64,000 bases of DNA from Paenalcaligenes hermetiae. GTDB taxonomy: Bacteria > Pseudomonadota > Gammaproteobacteria > Burkholderiales > Burkholderiaceae_B. Location of the stretch: contig NZ_BAABKD010000009.1 in assembly GCF_039543645.1 (NCBI RefSeq), forward strand, positions 124,001-188,000, given 5' to 3'. Below, piece by piece: positions 24,869 through 34,239 of this stretch (positions are counted from its first letter, which is position 1; every line of letters starts with the position of its first letter). The notes beneath the pieces are model-generated. The model was not told the origin of the DNA. It did not search any database and was given only the letters and a program-made list of their open reading frames with translations. Position numbers and translations under genes: made by a program.

Positions 24869-25995
24869 GACTCACCTTGTTTGAGTTGAATCAAGCCTGC
24901 TTGCCTAAAAATCGTATCCCATTGCTCTATGACCGCCGGCATGCCATAACGTTCGCGCACCGAGGTTGCAGCACGCTGCCCTAGAGCCCCTCGCAAGCGC
25001 GGATCAGCCATCAATTCGCTCAGCGCTCTACGCAGATCCTGCTCATTATCCAGCATCACTAACACCGCGTCGCGTCCTGTATTCGAGATTTCTTTAGGCC
25101 CACTTGGACAGTCTACTGTGACACAAGGTAACCCTAACGTCATCGCCTCGAGCAACACATTAGGAAACCCTTCGTAAGCAGACGTCAACACAAAGAGTTG
25201 AGCCTGCGCTAAGACCTGCCATGGCTCATTCGTTTTACCATGCAAAAAGATTCGGTCTTTGCCCCCGACTAGCTCTGCACAGTGCTCCAAGCGTTCTCGC
25301 TCTGGGCCTTCTCCATAAATATGCAAGCTCCACTCAGGAAACGCATCCTGTAATAAACCAAACACATGAATGAGCTGGTCGAAGCGTTTGGCTGGTACTA
25401 AACGTCCCATCGCAATCAGTTTGGGGTGATCTGTTTTTTCTACTTCTGCTGCCAAAGGCAAAGCGGCTAAAGCAGGAGGAATTGGATTCGGTATCACGGC
25501 GAGCTCGCCCAACTGAGGTTCTGCCTGGGTAAAAGCCTGAGCCGCATCTTGTGTTTGCACTACCACCCGCGTAGCACGCGGATACAGCTTCGAACGTAAG
25601 GCCTGAAGTTTTTTATCTGCACTTTGACTAACGACAGGGTTGGTACGCTCACACACAATCACTGGCGTGGATACACCACGTAAAGCCATCAACACATTCA
25701 CATTCACATTGGTTAAAAATGAGATCACCACATCGGGATTAAATGTGTCGTGAATTTTTTTGATTGCTCGCCATTTACGTAATGGTGTAATAAAAGGAGG
25801 GAACCAGCTCAAGTGATTCTTGAGCGGCTGAAACTGTACTCGAGAATCTAAAGCATAAAAGCTACTATCCGTCTGTAAATGTGTGGGTACCAAGCAGACC
25901 TCATCGCCACGCTGTACCCACGCATTCGCTAGACTTGCTGCCACCCGCTCAGCCCCCCCAGCGTTCATTGAGCTCACAAAAAACAAAATCCTCAT
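24865..25995 (-). CDS. Glycosyltransferase family 4
   Basis: A 376-residue GT-B enzyme. The N-terminal acceptor loop FVSSMNAGGAERVAASLANAW and the donor motif TSAYEGFPNVLLEAMTLGLP (E-x7-E) identify GT4. It resembles GalNAc or glucosyl transferases of O-antigen and capsule loci (AmsD/WbiN-like), but donor and linkage cannot be read from the sequence. It overlaps its neighbours on both sides by 4 bases (ATGA), so it is translated as part of the operon. No signal peptide or membrane span; it probably works at the inner face of the membrane. Confidence 0.9.
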   Translation of the reverse strand: MRILFFVSSMNAGGAERVAASLANAWVQRGDEVCLVPTHLQTDSSFYALDSRVQFQPLKNHLSWFPPFITPLRKWRAIKKIHDTFNPDVVISFLTNVNVNVLMALRGVSTPVIVCERTNPVVSQSADKKLQALRSKLYPRATRVVVQTQDAAQAFTQAEPQLGELAVIPNPIPPALAALPLAAEVEKTDHPKLIAMGRLVPAKRFDQLIHVFGLLQDAFPEWSLHIYGEGPERERLEHCAELVGGKDRIFLHGKTNEPWQVLAQAQLFVLTSAYEGFPNVLLEAMTLGLPCVTVDCPSGPKEISNTGRDAVLVMLDNEQDLRRALSELMADPRLRGALGQRAATSVRERYGMPAVIEQWDTIFRQAGLIQLKQGES

Positions 25996-27137
25996 GCTCT
26001 TGTCCTATGACTTTTTTTAGCCTGAGTGTCTCGTGTCACACGGGGTAATAGTCGCTCCCACTGTGCCATCACAATAGGTACCGAAAACCGATCCCTTACA
26101 TCTACAGCGCGGCGTGCCAACGCCTCTCGTTTGAAAGGGCGAGCCATTAAGTCAGATAAGTACGCCGCTAAGGCATCAGCATCAGCCGGCGGGTTGACCA
26201 ACACCCCATCAATATTGTCACGAATAATTTCTCGTGGCCCTGTGTCACAGTCCATCGCTACCACAGCTAAACCAGAGGCCATCGCTTCTAGCAATGTATT
26301 TGACAAGCCTTCACTGCGCGAGCTCAACACGTACATGTCGGACTGCTCATACCAGTCTTTAATATTGCCAACCCGTCCTACAAGTTGAATTCGATGTTGT
26401 AAAGCCGCCGTATCAATCTGCTTTTGTAAAGCAGCGCGCTCTTCGCCCTCACCAAGAATGACCAAGTCCCAGTCAGGGAAATAGTTAGCCACCATCGCAA
26501 AAGCCTGAATCAGCAAATCAAACCCTTTGACTGGGTGTAAGCGACCTACAGCTAATAGCCGTAAGCGCTCTCCCTTCTCTGGCACCGGCACTATGGGCTC
26601 TTGCTCTTGTAAGGGCCAACGTACCGCATTGGGAATCACAACTACTCGTGAACCGGGCACATGATCACGTAACCACTGCGCCGTCCCCTGTGTTAATGCC
26701 ACCACAGCATGGGCGCGCGGATATGCCCAGCGCCGCATTTTTTGCCACGACTCTGGAAGTTTTTGGATAGGTGGATGTGTATGCTCCGAAACAATTACAC
26801 GACAGCCCAATCCTTTAGCGGCCATTACGGCCAACACCGAGGCGGTGGTCATCATCCCTAATACACAATCCGGCTTGAGCTTTTTAATCAGTTTACGTAA
26901 GCGGCGCACACGTCGCCAATTGGCAATTGCTCCCTTTAGTCCCCCTCCGGAGTCATGAGCGGTACCCATCACATGGCGCTCCACGCCCTCGGGTACGGTA
27001 TAAACGTCCGTATTGCTAGGCATCTGCGTCACTAAACTTACTCGATAACCTAAACGCTGCCAGTAGGCACTTAAGTCCACCGCCACGCGCTCGGCTCCGC
27101 CGCCGCGCAATGAATGGATCACAATCATAATATGCAT
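25992..27137 (-). CDS. Glycosyltransferase family 4
   Basis: A 381-residue GT-B enzyme with the N-terminal loop VIHSLRGGGAERVAVDLSAYW and the donor motif LSSRSEGLSNTLLEAMASGL (E-x7-E), typical of GT4. It is related to, but clearly distinct from, the two GT4 genes downstream. The C-terminus is short and basic (RDTQAKKSHRTRA), compatible with membrane association. It lies 4 bases after the flippase gene and its stop overlaps the next GT4 start (ATGA). The position suggests an early or middle step in assembling the repeat unit. Confidence 0.9.
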   Translation of the reverse strand: MHIMIVIHSLRGGGAERVAVDLSAYWQRLGYRVSLVTQMPSNTDVYTVPEGVERHVMGTAHDSGGGLKGAIANWRRVRRLRKLIKKLKPDCVLGMMTTASVLAVMAAKGLGCRVIVSEHTHPPIQKLPESWQKMRRWAYPRAHAVVALTQGTAQWLRDHVPGSRVVVIPNAVRWPLQEQEPIVPVPEKGERLRLLAVGRLHPVKGFDLLIQAFAMVANYFPDWDLVILGEGEERAALQKQIDTAALQHRIQLVGRVGNIKDWYEQSDMYVLSSRSEGLSNTLLEAMASGLAVVAMDCDTGPREIIRDNIDGVLVNPPADADALAAYLSDLMARPFKREALARRAVDVRDRFSVPIVMAQWERLLPRVTRDTQAKKSHRTRA

Positions 27138-27141
27138 AAGA

Positions 27142-28494
27142 CTACTTTGATTCGGTCGGTTTTACCTGAATGGTTGCAGGTTTAAGGGCCACTAAAAAAT
27201 AACTCACAAAAGACATCGCGTACATACAACTGGTGGCTAACATGATGCCATGCACCCCCATTTGCGGGGCTAGCCACATATTCATCAGCGCCTTCACCGC
27301 AAAATTTATGATAGCAATCGTGGCCATCATTCCGTAGCGATGTTGACTCGCTAATAACTGTACAAGAATCAATACACCGAAATAAAAGGGTAATTGCAAC
27401 AGCCCCCAACGTAGTACTGAACTAACTCGTACCGTATCAGCAGCCGTAAAAGCCCCGCGCTCATAGAGCAAGCCTACTCCCCATGGCGCAAGCCATCCCG
27501 CCAGCGCAGCAATAACTAAGCCAATGACAACCATCATCAGAGACCATTTCAACGCAATCTGTCGTGCTCGTATCGCATCACCTCGACGCGTGACATCAGC
27601 CAACACAGGAAGGGCCGCACGCCCTACAGAAGCAGCCCCTATCCCAATCATTAATGAAATAAAGCGGCTAGCATAACCTAAGGTCGCATTCGCATTATCC
27701 CCCAAGGAGGCAGCAGTGTATTGATCTATAGGCCCAACAAAGCTCATGGCTATTTGCCCAATTAACATAATGCCAGCCGCATGGGCTAGTGCTGGCCACT
27801 GCTCGGCACGAATCCTAAAACGCGGCCTACCCCAAAAGCCATCTACACGTTTTGCTAGGTAATGCAAACTAGCCGACTGCACCATATACCCGAGAAGAGT
27901 TCCCCAAAGTAACGGCCACACCCCCTGGCCTGGGCCAGCCGCTAACACAAACACCAAAATACTAAACGCCGGAACACTATCTAACAACGTATTAATATGA
28001 CGCTCATGTGCGCGTAGTCGTGCCGCATGTAAGCCGGTAAGTAGGGTTAAGACCGCAGCCGGTGCAAACGCCCATACCAGCTCCTGACTCATTTGCTGCG
28101 CTGATGCGCTAAGTCCTTTGCCAGCAAAAGCAAGCACCCAAGGCCACAGTAACCAAATTGCCGCGGCCACGCCCAGCCCTATGACCATCATGACGCCGAG
28201 TAGCTCATTGATAAAGCGCTGGCGCACGGACGACGAATCATCCTTAGCATGCACAAGTACGGGGATCAACACCACTGAGAAAACACCTACCATGGTGACT
28301 GGAATCCAATTCGCCATCACCATCGTAAACTGATAAGCATCCACCACGTCGCTAATGCCATAGCGATACGCCACTGCCATCTCTTTGAATGCTCCAGCTG
28401 CTTTTCCTAGTAATAAGAAAAAGGCGACTCGAAAAGCCGCCTTGGCAATACGCTGGTGGTCACTATGTAATGCTTTAAGCCAATTGAATCGCAT
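27142..28494 (-). CDS. MVF/MOP-family lipid-linked glycan flippase (MurJ-like)
   Basis: A 450-residue polytopic membrane protein with about 12-14 transmembrane segments. It is of the MurJ/MviN branch of the MOP superfamily: FFLLGKAAGAFKEMAVAYRYGISDVVDAYQF at the N-terminus and repeated inverted topology. Because it sits among glycosyltransferases and sugar-nucleotide genes, it most likely flips a lipid-linked oligosaccharide (Wzx role) rather than lipid II. It follows the epimerase gene by 6 bases and precedes a GT4 gene by 4. Housekeeping MurJ is normally encoded elsewhere in betaproteobacteria (near rpsT), so this looks like a dedicated paralogue. Confidence 0.83.
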   Translation of the reverse strand: MRFNWLKALHSDHQRIAKAAFRVAFFLLLGKAAGAFKEMAVAYRYGISDVVDAYQFTMVMANWIPVTMVGVFSVVLIPVLVHAKDDSSSVRQRFINELLGVMMVIGLGVAAAIWLLWPWVLAFAGKGLSASAQQMSQELVWAFAPAAVLTLLTGLHAARLRAHERHINTLLDSVPAFSILVFVLAAGPGQGVWPLLWGTLLGYMVQSASLHYLAKRVDGFWGRPRFRIRAEQWPALAHAAGIMLIGQIAMSFVGPIDQYTAASLGDNANATLGYASRFISLMIGIGAASVGRAALPVLADVTRRGDAIRARQIALKWSLMMVVIGLVIAALAGWLAPWGVGLLYERGAFTAADTVRVSSVLRWGLLQLPFYFGVLILVQLLASQHRYGMMATIAIINFAVKALMNMWLAPQMGVHGIMLATSCMYAMSFVSYFLVALKPATIQVKPTESK

Positions 28495-28500
28495 AGTGTA

Positions 28501-29532
28501 TTAAGAGAGAAACTGCACGTACCACGGCATCGCCTGCGCCAAACCTTGGGCAATAGTGTATTGCGGAACATAGCCTAAAAGGCGTTGTGCTTTGGATATA
28601 TCTGCTTGTGAGTGGCGCACATCACCCGCTCTAAAATCACCATGGACCACGTCTTGGGTATAATGGACGCCATTTTCTGCGAGCTCTGATTTCAACAACG
28701 CAAAGAGCTGGTTTAAATCCGTCCGAGCATTGACCGCCACGTTATAGACTTGATTCCGAGCCTCGCCTTGGGCCAAAGCCGCCAAGATATTCATCTGAAT
28801 CACATTTTCTATATAGCAGAAATCTCGGCTGGTTTTACCATCGCCATTAATACGCACCTCTTGATTGCGTATCATCGCCCCGATCCACTTTGGAATCACT
28901 GCCGCATAAGCGCCATCAGGGGTTTGTCTTTTACCAAAAACATTAAAATAACGCAGACCAATGGTTTCAAACCCATAGGTACGCGCAAAAACGCTGGCAT
29001 AAAGCTCATTAACGTATTTGGTCACTGCATAGGGGGATAAGGGGTTACCAATGGTATGTTCAACCTTTGGCAAAGCAGGATGATCCCCATAGGTTGAGCT
29101 CGAAGCAGCATACACAAAAGACTTAACCCCGGCATCACGTGCTGCAACCAACATATTTAGCTGCCCCGAGATATTCACTGCATTGGTTGTCAGTGGGTCG
29201 TTAATGGAACGCGGCACCGAGCCTAAAGCGGCTTGGTGCAAAACATAATCTATCCCACGGCATGCTTGCTCACACGTTGCCAAATCTCGAATATCGCCCT
29301 CGATAAAACGGAATCGCTCCCAGTTTTGCGCCCCTACGTTTTGCTTCACCTCGTCAAGATTATGCTGAAAGCCTGTCGCAAAATTATCCAAGCCCACAAC
29401 GGTTTGGCCGTGAGCTAATAAAGCTTCCAACAAATTTGAACCAATAAAACCGGCGCAGCCCGTCACCAACCACGTTTTAGGATTCTGCTCTAGAGTAGCC
29501 CACGCCCGCTCAATCGCTAAATGATGTTGCAT
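28501..29532 (-). CDS. UDP-N-acetylglucosamine 4-epimerase, WbpP/TviC type
   Basis: A 343-residue extended SDR enzyme. It shows the NAD loop LVTGCAGFIGSNLLEALL, the characteristic GLDNFATGFQHNLDEV of WbpP, the catalytic YAASSSTYGD and YAVTKYVNE (YxxxK), and NVFGKRQTPDGAYAAVIP. WbpP interconverts UDP-GlcNAc and UDP-GalNAc (and their uronic acids). With the dehydrogenase just upstream it can make UDP-GalNAcA, the building block of Vi-like and B-band O antigens. It lies 17 bases after the dehydrogenase gene and 6 before the flippase gene. Confidence 0.9.
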   Translation of the reverse strand: MQHHLAIERAWATLEQNPKTWLVTGCAGFIGSNLLEALLAHGQTVVGLDNFATGFQHNLDEVKQNVGAQNWERFRFIEGDIRDLATCEQACRGIDYVLHQAALGSVPRSINDPLTTNAVNISGQLNMLVAARDAGVKSFVYAASSSTYGDHPALPKVEHTIGNPLSPYAVTKYVNELYASVFARTYGFETIGLRYFNVFGKRQTPDGAYAAVIPKWIGAMIRNQEVRINGDGKTSRDFCYIENVIQMNILAALAQGEARNQVYNVAVNARTDLNQLFALLKSELAENGVHYTQDVVHGDFRAGDVRHSQADISKAQRLLGYVPQYTIAQGLAQAMPWYVQFLS

Positions 29533-29549
29533 AAATCGCCTTCTGTTTG

Positions 29550-30827
29550 TTACAGACGTAAATCCGATTCGTCACGGTCTAATACATATTTTAAGTCATA
29601 GAGCACATGTGGTTGCTTACCCAAGGCCCGGATTTTTTCTGCTCCCATCTGCTTAAACTGATCATGAGCAACAGCGAGCACAACCGCATCATACTGCCCA
29701 GCCTCAAGTGCCGCTACTGGCTTAATTCCATATTCTTTTTCCACCTCGGACGCATCTACCCACGGATCATACACATCTACGTTTACATCATACTCGGCGA
29801 GCTCATGCACAATATCCACCACACGCGTATTACGTAAATCGGGACAGTTTTCCTTAAAGGTTAAACCCATGATAAGTACCCGAGACCCCTGTACCTGAAT
29901 CCGCTTTTTAGTCATACTTTTGACCAACTGAGCGGCTACATAAGCGCCCATACCATCATTTAAACGACGGCCCGCAAGAATAATTTCTGGGTGGTAGCCA
30001 ATAGATTGGGCTTTATGTGTTAAATAATAGGGGTCCACACCTATACAGTGCCCACCCACTAGGCCTGGACGGAAAGGCAAGAAATTCCATTTAGTTCCTG
30101 CAGCTTCTAATACGTCCAGCGTATCAATGCCCAACTTATTAAAAATCAAAGTGAGTTCGTTAATCAGCGCAATATTTACATCGCGCTGCGTATTTTCGAT
30201 CACCTTAGCGGCTTCGGCCACACGAATAGATGGTGCTTTGTGCGTACCAGCTGTAATAATTTCAGCATAGAGCGCATCCACCAGATCCGCCGTTTCAGGG
30301 GTTGAGCCTGATGTGACTTTACGGATCGAAGGTAAACGATGCACCTTATCCCCAGGGTTGATGCGCTCGGGGCTGTATCCCGCGAAAAAATCCTCGTTAA
30401 AACGCAGACCAGATACGCGCTCTAATACCGGCACACAGTCTTCTTCTGTTGCACCAGGATACACAGTGGACTCATAAATCACGATATCCCCACGCTTTAG
30501 CACCTTGCCAATGGTTTCGCTGGCACGGATAAGCGGCGTTAAATCTGGACGCTTGTACTCATCGATAGGGGTAGGTACGGTCACGATATAAACATTAGCC
30601 TGGGCTAGCTCAGACGCATCACTGGTATAGCGCAATCGCGTTGCTGCTTGCAGCTCCTCTGACTCAACCTCTAGGGTATTATCTACCCCGCTATTGAGCT
30701 CAGCGATACGTCGTGGGTTAATATCAAAACCCAATACATCCCGCTTTTTACCAAACTCTACGGCCAACGGTAAACCTACATAGCCTAAGCCAATGACAGC
30801 CAGTTTAATGTTTTGTAAGTCCAACAT
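29550..30827 (-). CDS. UDP-N-acetyl-hexosamine 6-dehydrogenase, WbpO/TviB type
   Basis: A 425-residue nucleotide-sugar dehydrogenase that oxidises the C6 alcohol of a UDP-HexNAc to the uronic acid with two NAD+. Motifs: KLAVIGLGYVGLPLAVEFG (NAD), the PTPIDEYKRPDLTPL loop, catalytic Cys in VGGHCIGVDPYYLT, and LIMGLTFKENCPDLRNT. The TviB/WbpO branch is indicated by similarity and by pairing with a WbpP-like epimerase. I chose ATG 30827 because GGAG precedes it by 6 bases and the NAD loop then starts near residue 9; the frame is open for 54 codons upstream, inside the preceding gene. Confidence 0.92.
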   Translation of the reverse strand: MLDLQNIKLAVIGLGYVGLPLAVEFGKKRDVLGFDINPRRIAELNSGVDNTLEVESEELQAATRLRYTSDASELAQANVYIVTVPTPIDEYKRPDLTPLIRASETIGKVLKRGDIVIYESTVYPGATEEDCVPVLERVSGLRFNEDFFAGYSPERINPGDKVHRLPSIRKVTSGSTPETADLVDALYAEIITAGTHKAPSIRVAEAAKVIENTQRDVNIALINELTLIFNKLGIDTLDVLEAAGTKWNFLPFRPGLVGGHCIGVDPYYLTHKAQSIGYHPEIILAGRRLNDGMGAYVAAQLVKSMTKKRIQVQGSRVLIMGLTFKENCPDLRNTRVVDIVHELAEYDVNVDVYDPWVDASEVEKEYGIKPVAALEAGQYDAVVLAVAHDQFKQMGAEKIRALGKQPHVLYDLKYVLDRDESDLRL

Positions 30828-30853
30828 AATTCTCCAAAAATAACAACGCGAGC

Positions 30854-31999
30854 TTATTCCGTGCGTTCCCGTTTTGCACGTCGTACTGACGGCAGCAATA
30901 GCCAAGCAGGACGACGCCAATGCACCAAGCGGGCGTATAACCAGATATAACAACACGCAAAAACCAGTAGACTTGCGGTCAGCAGCCAAGGACTATCCCA
31001 CCAAATCGTAGCTGGTACTAAGCCAATAAGTACCAACCCCCATAAATAAGGAGAGGCCATAGCATTAGAAGTCGGTGGTACATAGCGCCGCCCTTCTTTT
31101 AGCACACTTACCCGCACTAAGCGACGAAATATCAGCTGATGTAGGTGTAAGGAATCCGGCTGATCCACCGGCACACCGCGCTTAAATTTACGGCGCCAAA
31201 TAGAAAACAACGTCTCAAAAACAGGATAAAACAAAACCGCTAACGCATAAAAAGGCGATACGCTTGGGTTTCGCACCACCAGTTGTACCGCAAGCTCAGC
31301 TAGCATAAAGCCGAGAAAATAGGCACCGCCATCACCTAAAAAAACCCGTCCAAAAGGAAAGTTCCATGCGAGAAAACCTAGTGTGGCCGACGCTAAGGAA
31401 GAGGCAATAAGAAAAATAGGATAATCCTGCACCTGTAAAGCAACTAGTGCAATAGAAGTCGCCATCAGCACCGCTACCATTCCCGCCAGACCATTGATGC
31501 CATCAATAATATTTAAGGCATGCGTACAACCACCGACCGCAACCATGGTAAACAGCAAAGAAATCGGCCAAAAAGCTAAAATCCAATCCGCCCATGCCAC
31601 CCCTACCCGAGATACCCCGCCTAACAACCACCACGCAATTGCAGCAGAAGCAAAAGCAGCAAGTAAGCGCTTTAATGAGCCTACATCTTTAGTAATGTCT
31701 TCGACTAGCCCTGCTACAAATACAGGTAAGGCAGCCACAAACAGTACTGGCCATAGCCAAGTTAGCGTCATATTGCTTGGACCGAGCACAAGCATCCCAG
31801 CCAAACTACCGGCCAAAATAGCTAAACCACCGACTCGCGGGGCTGGCCGCAAATGGGTGGCTTGTGGCTTAGACATATCCGAATCCCCGGTCAATCGTCC
31901 ATGCCAACGTTCAGACAGCACAATTAAGCCGCCCACCACAAAGGCAACGACGGAAATGGATAGCCAAGTAAAAAAGTCCCAAGCTGGAGTCGAACTCAC
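30854..31999 (-). CDS. WecA/WbpL-type polyprenyl-phosphate sugar-1-phosphate transferase
   Basis: A 381-residue polytopic membrane enzyme of the MraY/WecA family (PNPT), which transfers a HexNAc-1-phosphate to undecaprenyl phosphate and so starts glycan assembly. It has about ten membrane segments and the key motifs NIIDGINGLAGM and GRVFLGDGGAYFLGFMLAE plus the basic cytosolic loop with DSLHLHQLIFRR (HxxH-like). The start is GTG at 31999 with AGAGGAA upstream. It is the first gene of the polysaccharide operon, 26 bases before the dehydrogenase. The likely substrate is UDP-GlcNAc, UDP-GalNAc or a derivative. Confidence 0.9.
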   Translation of the reverse strand: MSSTPAWDFFTWLSISVVAFVVGGLIVLSERWHGRLTGDSDMSKPQATHLRPAPRVGGLAILAGSLAGMLVLGPSNMTLTWLWPVLFVAALPVFVAGLVEDITKDVGSLKRLLAAFASAAIAWWLLGGVSRVGVAWADWILAFWPISLLFTMVAVGGCTHALNIIDGINGLAGMVAVLMATSIALVALQVQDYPIFLIASSLASATLGFLAWNFPFGRVFLGDGGAYFLGFMLAELAVQLVVRNPSVSPFYALAVLFYPVFETLFSIWRRKFKRGVPVDQPDSLHLHQLIFRRLVRVSVLKEGRRYVPPTSNAMASPYLWGLVLIGLVPATIWWDSPWLLTASLLVFACCYIWLYARLVHWRRPAWLLLPSVRRAKRERTE

Positions 32000-32210
32000 T
32001 ACATGTTCCTCTGAAGTTAACTACACTTATTATGCTCTGTATTTGTAACAACGCGAAGCTTGATGTCGATACAACTGCTACAAAACATAATGCGTGCATA
32101 CGCTAAATTTTATTTTTCTAGAATAGCAACATGATAATGGCTATTATGCGATAGTGTGGCAATATCATATTTAAACTGTCCTATCTCTTTTCATTTTTTA
32201 TGGGGTCAAA

Positions 32211-32396
32211 ATGCCTTTTATTACGATTGATCTTTTTGAGGGCCGAGATAAAGAAACCAAACGCGAATTAGCTCAGCGTCTTACCGAGGAAACGTGTCGT
32301 ATTTTGAACTGTAAACCCGAGGCTGTCCATATCCGTTTTAATAATGTAAAGCGAGAGGACTGGGGAACTGGTGGCGTATTATGGTCAGACAAATAA
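32211..32396 (+). CDS. 4-oxalocrotonate tautomerase-family protein
   Basis: A 61-residue tautomerase: after removal of Met the N-terminus is Pro (PFITIDLFEGRDKETKRELAQRL), the catalytic base of the family. The rest follows the 4-OT pattern up to VHIRFNNVKREDWGTGG. Family members act in aromatic meta-cleavage and related pathways, usually as hexamers. The gene has a plausible GGGG ribosome-binding site 6 bases upstream, is single, and converges with the LysR gene, whose stop is 6 bases away. Its true substrate is unknown. Confidence 0.88.
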   Translation: MPFITIDLFEGRDKETKRELAQRLTEETCRILNCKPEAVHIRFNNVKREDWGTGGVLWSDK

Positions 32397-32402
32397 CGTA
32401 AA

Positions 32403-33338
32403 TTACTGTTTACATGAACAGGCGGTTTTGTCCGTTTGCTCCCAATAGCCCGGCTGATTGTAAATCTGTTTCAAATAATCCGTAAAAACACGGATTTTAG
32501 CGGGCACATAACGTTGCTGCTGATACACCGCCTGGATATCATAATCCTGAATCGCATACTCATCTAGCACAGTGACAAGCTCCCCTCGCTTTAGCTCTGC
32601 TTGAATCTCCCACATAGAGCGCCAGCCCACACCCCAGCCCTGCTTTACCCAATCAAATAAAAGCTCCCCATCATTGCAGTCCAAATCACCTTGCACGCGT
32701 ACCGAGAAAATCTGGCCTTGACGCACAAAGGTCCAACCATATTGTTGCCCACCATGTAAATTAAAAGCTAAACAATTATGATGTATTAAATCCTCTGGCA
32801 CCTGTGGCACCCCATGTTTAGCAAAATACGCAGGTGTACCACACACCACGCGCTGATTAGGATACAAGCGCACAGCAACATAATTCGGGTCATAAACCGC
32901 TCCGACGCGAATTGCCATGTCATAACCCTCGCGCACTAAATCAATCACACTATCCGTAAAATTAAAAGACAAGCGCAGGTCTGGATATCGCTTTTTAAAT
33001 GCTAATACATGTGGAGCCACATGCTGGCGCCCAAATGACGCTGGTGCCGAAACCACCAAATGCCCACGCATTGCATTGTGCTGGTCGCTAATACTGGCTT
33101 CTGCCATCTCAAAATCATGCAACAACTGCTTACACTGTTCTAAGAATTGCTCACCCAGATCCGTCAAGGTCAAGCCTCGCGTAGAACGATGCATTAAACG
33201 TACACCTAAACGTTTTTCTAATGCATCGAGCCTACGCCCTAATACCACAGGTGTCACTCCCTCTTGGGCCGCGGCCGCTGCAAAGCTCCCTTTTTCTGCG
33301 ACCAAAACAAAACTACGAATTTCCGTATAGCGACTCAT
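32403..33338 (-). CDS. LysR-family transcriptional regulator
   Basis: A 311-residue LysR regulator: N-terminal winged helix (IRSFVLVAEKGSFAAAAAQEGVTPVVLGRRLDALEKRLG, residues 7-45) and a C-terminal periplasmic-binding-like effector domain (about 90-300). It is divergent from the hyi-garR-glycerate kinase operon, 109 bases away, and therefore its likely activator or repressor; a sugar-acid or hydroxypyruvate-related ligand is inference. A ttttg/aattt-rich intergenic stretch separates the two; no exact T-N11-A box could be fixed with confidence. Confidence 0.9.
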   Translation of the reverse strand: MSRYTEIRSFVLVAEKGSFAAAAAQEGVTPVVLGRRLDALEKRLGVRLMHRSTRGLTLTDLGEQFLEQCKQLLHDFEMAEASISDQHNAMRGHLVVSAPASFGRQHVAPHVLAFKKRYPDLRLSFNFTDSVIDLVREGYDMAIRVGAVYDPNYVAVRLYPNQRVVCGTPAYFAKHGVPQVPEDLIHHNCLAFNLHGGQQYGWTFVRQGQIFSVRVQGDLDCNDGELLFDWVKQGWGVGWRSMWEIQAELKRGELVTVLDEYAIQDYDIQAVYQQQRYVPAKIRVFTDYLKQIYNQPGYWEQTDKTACSCKQ

Positions 33339-33447
33339 AATGCCTATTTAAGAAAAAGATGCGGTATAACAGGAAAAGAAAGACAAAATCATTTTATGTT
33401 GATCACACCAATCTCACTATCTTCCCTGACGACTGCTTGGAGCTAAC

Positions 33448-34239
33448 ATGCCAAAGTTTGCTGCTAACCTTAGTATGCTTTTTACAGAGTACGAGTTTCC
33501 TAAACGTTTTGTTCATGCAGCCGCTGCCGGTTTTAGTGGTATTGAATACCTTTTTCCTTATGACTATACACCAGCCCAGCTTAAGCAATGGCTAGATGAC
33601 CAGTCTCTACCCCAAGTCTTATTTAACTTACCCGCAGGACGCTGGGATCAAGGTGAACGAGGGTTGGCTTGCTTACCAGACCGCCAAACAGAATTTCAAG
33701 AGGGGGTACATATAGCCATGGAGTACGCCAATACTCTAGGTAATGAGCTCATGCACTGTATGGCGGGGATACGTCCAGAGGGTTTATCTTATACCAAAGC
33801 CCTTGATACCTATTTGACTAACCTTGCCTATGCCACGGATATTGCGGCGCAACATAATCGGGTAATTTGTATTGAACCAATCAACCCTTACGATATGCCG
33901 GGCTACTTTTTACAACAAAGCGAACAAGCGGTAGAAATCATCAATGAACTGAATCGAACAAACCTCAAGTTGCAATACGATATTTATCACGCCCAACGCG
34001 TAGAAGGTCATATTAGTCATACCCTAGAGCGTTTCTTAACTTATATCGGCCACATTCAAATTGCGAACTCCCCCGGACGCCATGAGCCCCATCTAGGGGA
34101 AATCAATTATGACTTTATTTTTCATTTAGTGGATCATTTAGGTTATGCCGGCTGGATAGGTTGTGAGTACCTACCTGCTGCAACCACAGCAGAAGGATTA
34201 AGCTGGCTACGCCGTTACCAACCCCAAAGGACAAAATAA
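33448..34239 (+). CDS. hyi: Hydroxypyruvate isomerase
   Basis: A 263-residue TIM-barrel enzyme of the xylose-isomerase-like superfamily that interconverts hydroxypyruvate and tartronate semialdehyde. It shows FAANLSMLFTEYEFPKRF at the start, ICIEPINPYDMPGYFL (metal-binding Glu), LQYDIYHAQR, HIQIANSPGRHEPHLGEI, and the closing IGCEYLPA. Length is standard (about 258-260). Its stop codon overlaps the garR start by one base. With garR and glycerate kinase it makes a pathway from hydroxypyruvate or glyoxylate-derived tartronate semialdehyde to phosphoglycerate. Confidence 0.94.
   Translation: MPKFAANLSMLFTEYEFPKRFVHAAAAGFSGIEYLFPYDYTPAQLKQWLDDQSLPQVLFNLPAGRWDQGERGLACLPDRQTEFQEGVHIAMEYANTLGNELMHCMAGIRPEGLSYTKALDTYLTNLAYATDIAAQHNRVICIEPINPYDMPGYFLQQSEQAVEIINELNRTNLKLQYDIYHAQRVEGHISHTLERFLTYIGHIQIANSPGRHEPHLGEINYDFIFHLVDHLGYAGWIGCEYLPAATTAEGLSWLRRYQPQRTK

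Noticed and set aside
30828..30989. 54-residue N-terminal extension of the nucleotide-sugar dehydrogenase
   Set aside because: It overlaps the end of the WecA-like gene, has no family similarity, and ATG 30827 has a good ribosome-binding site.
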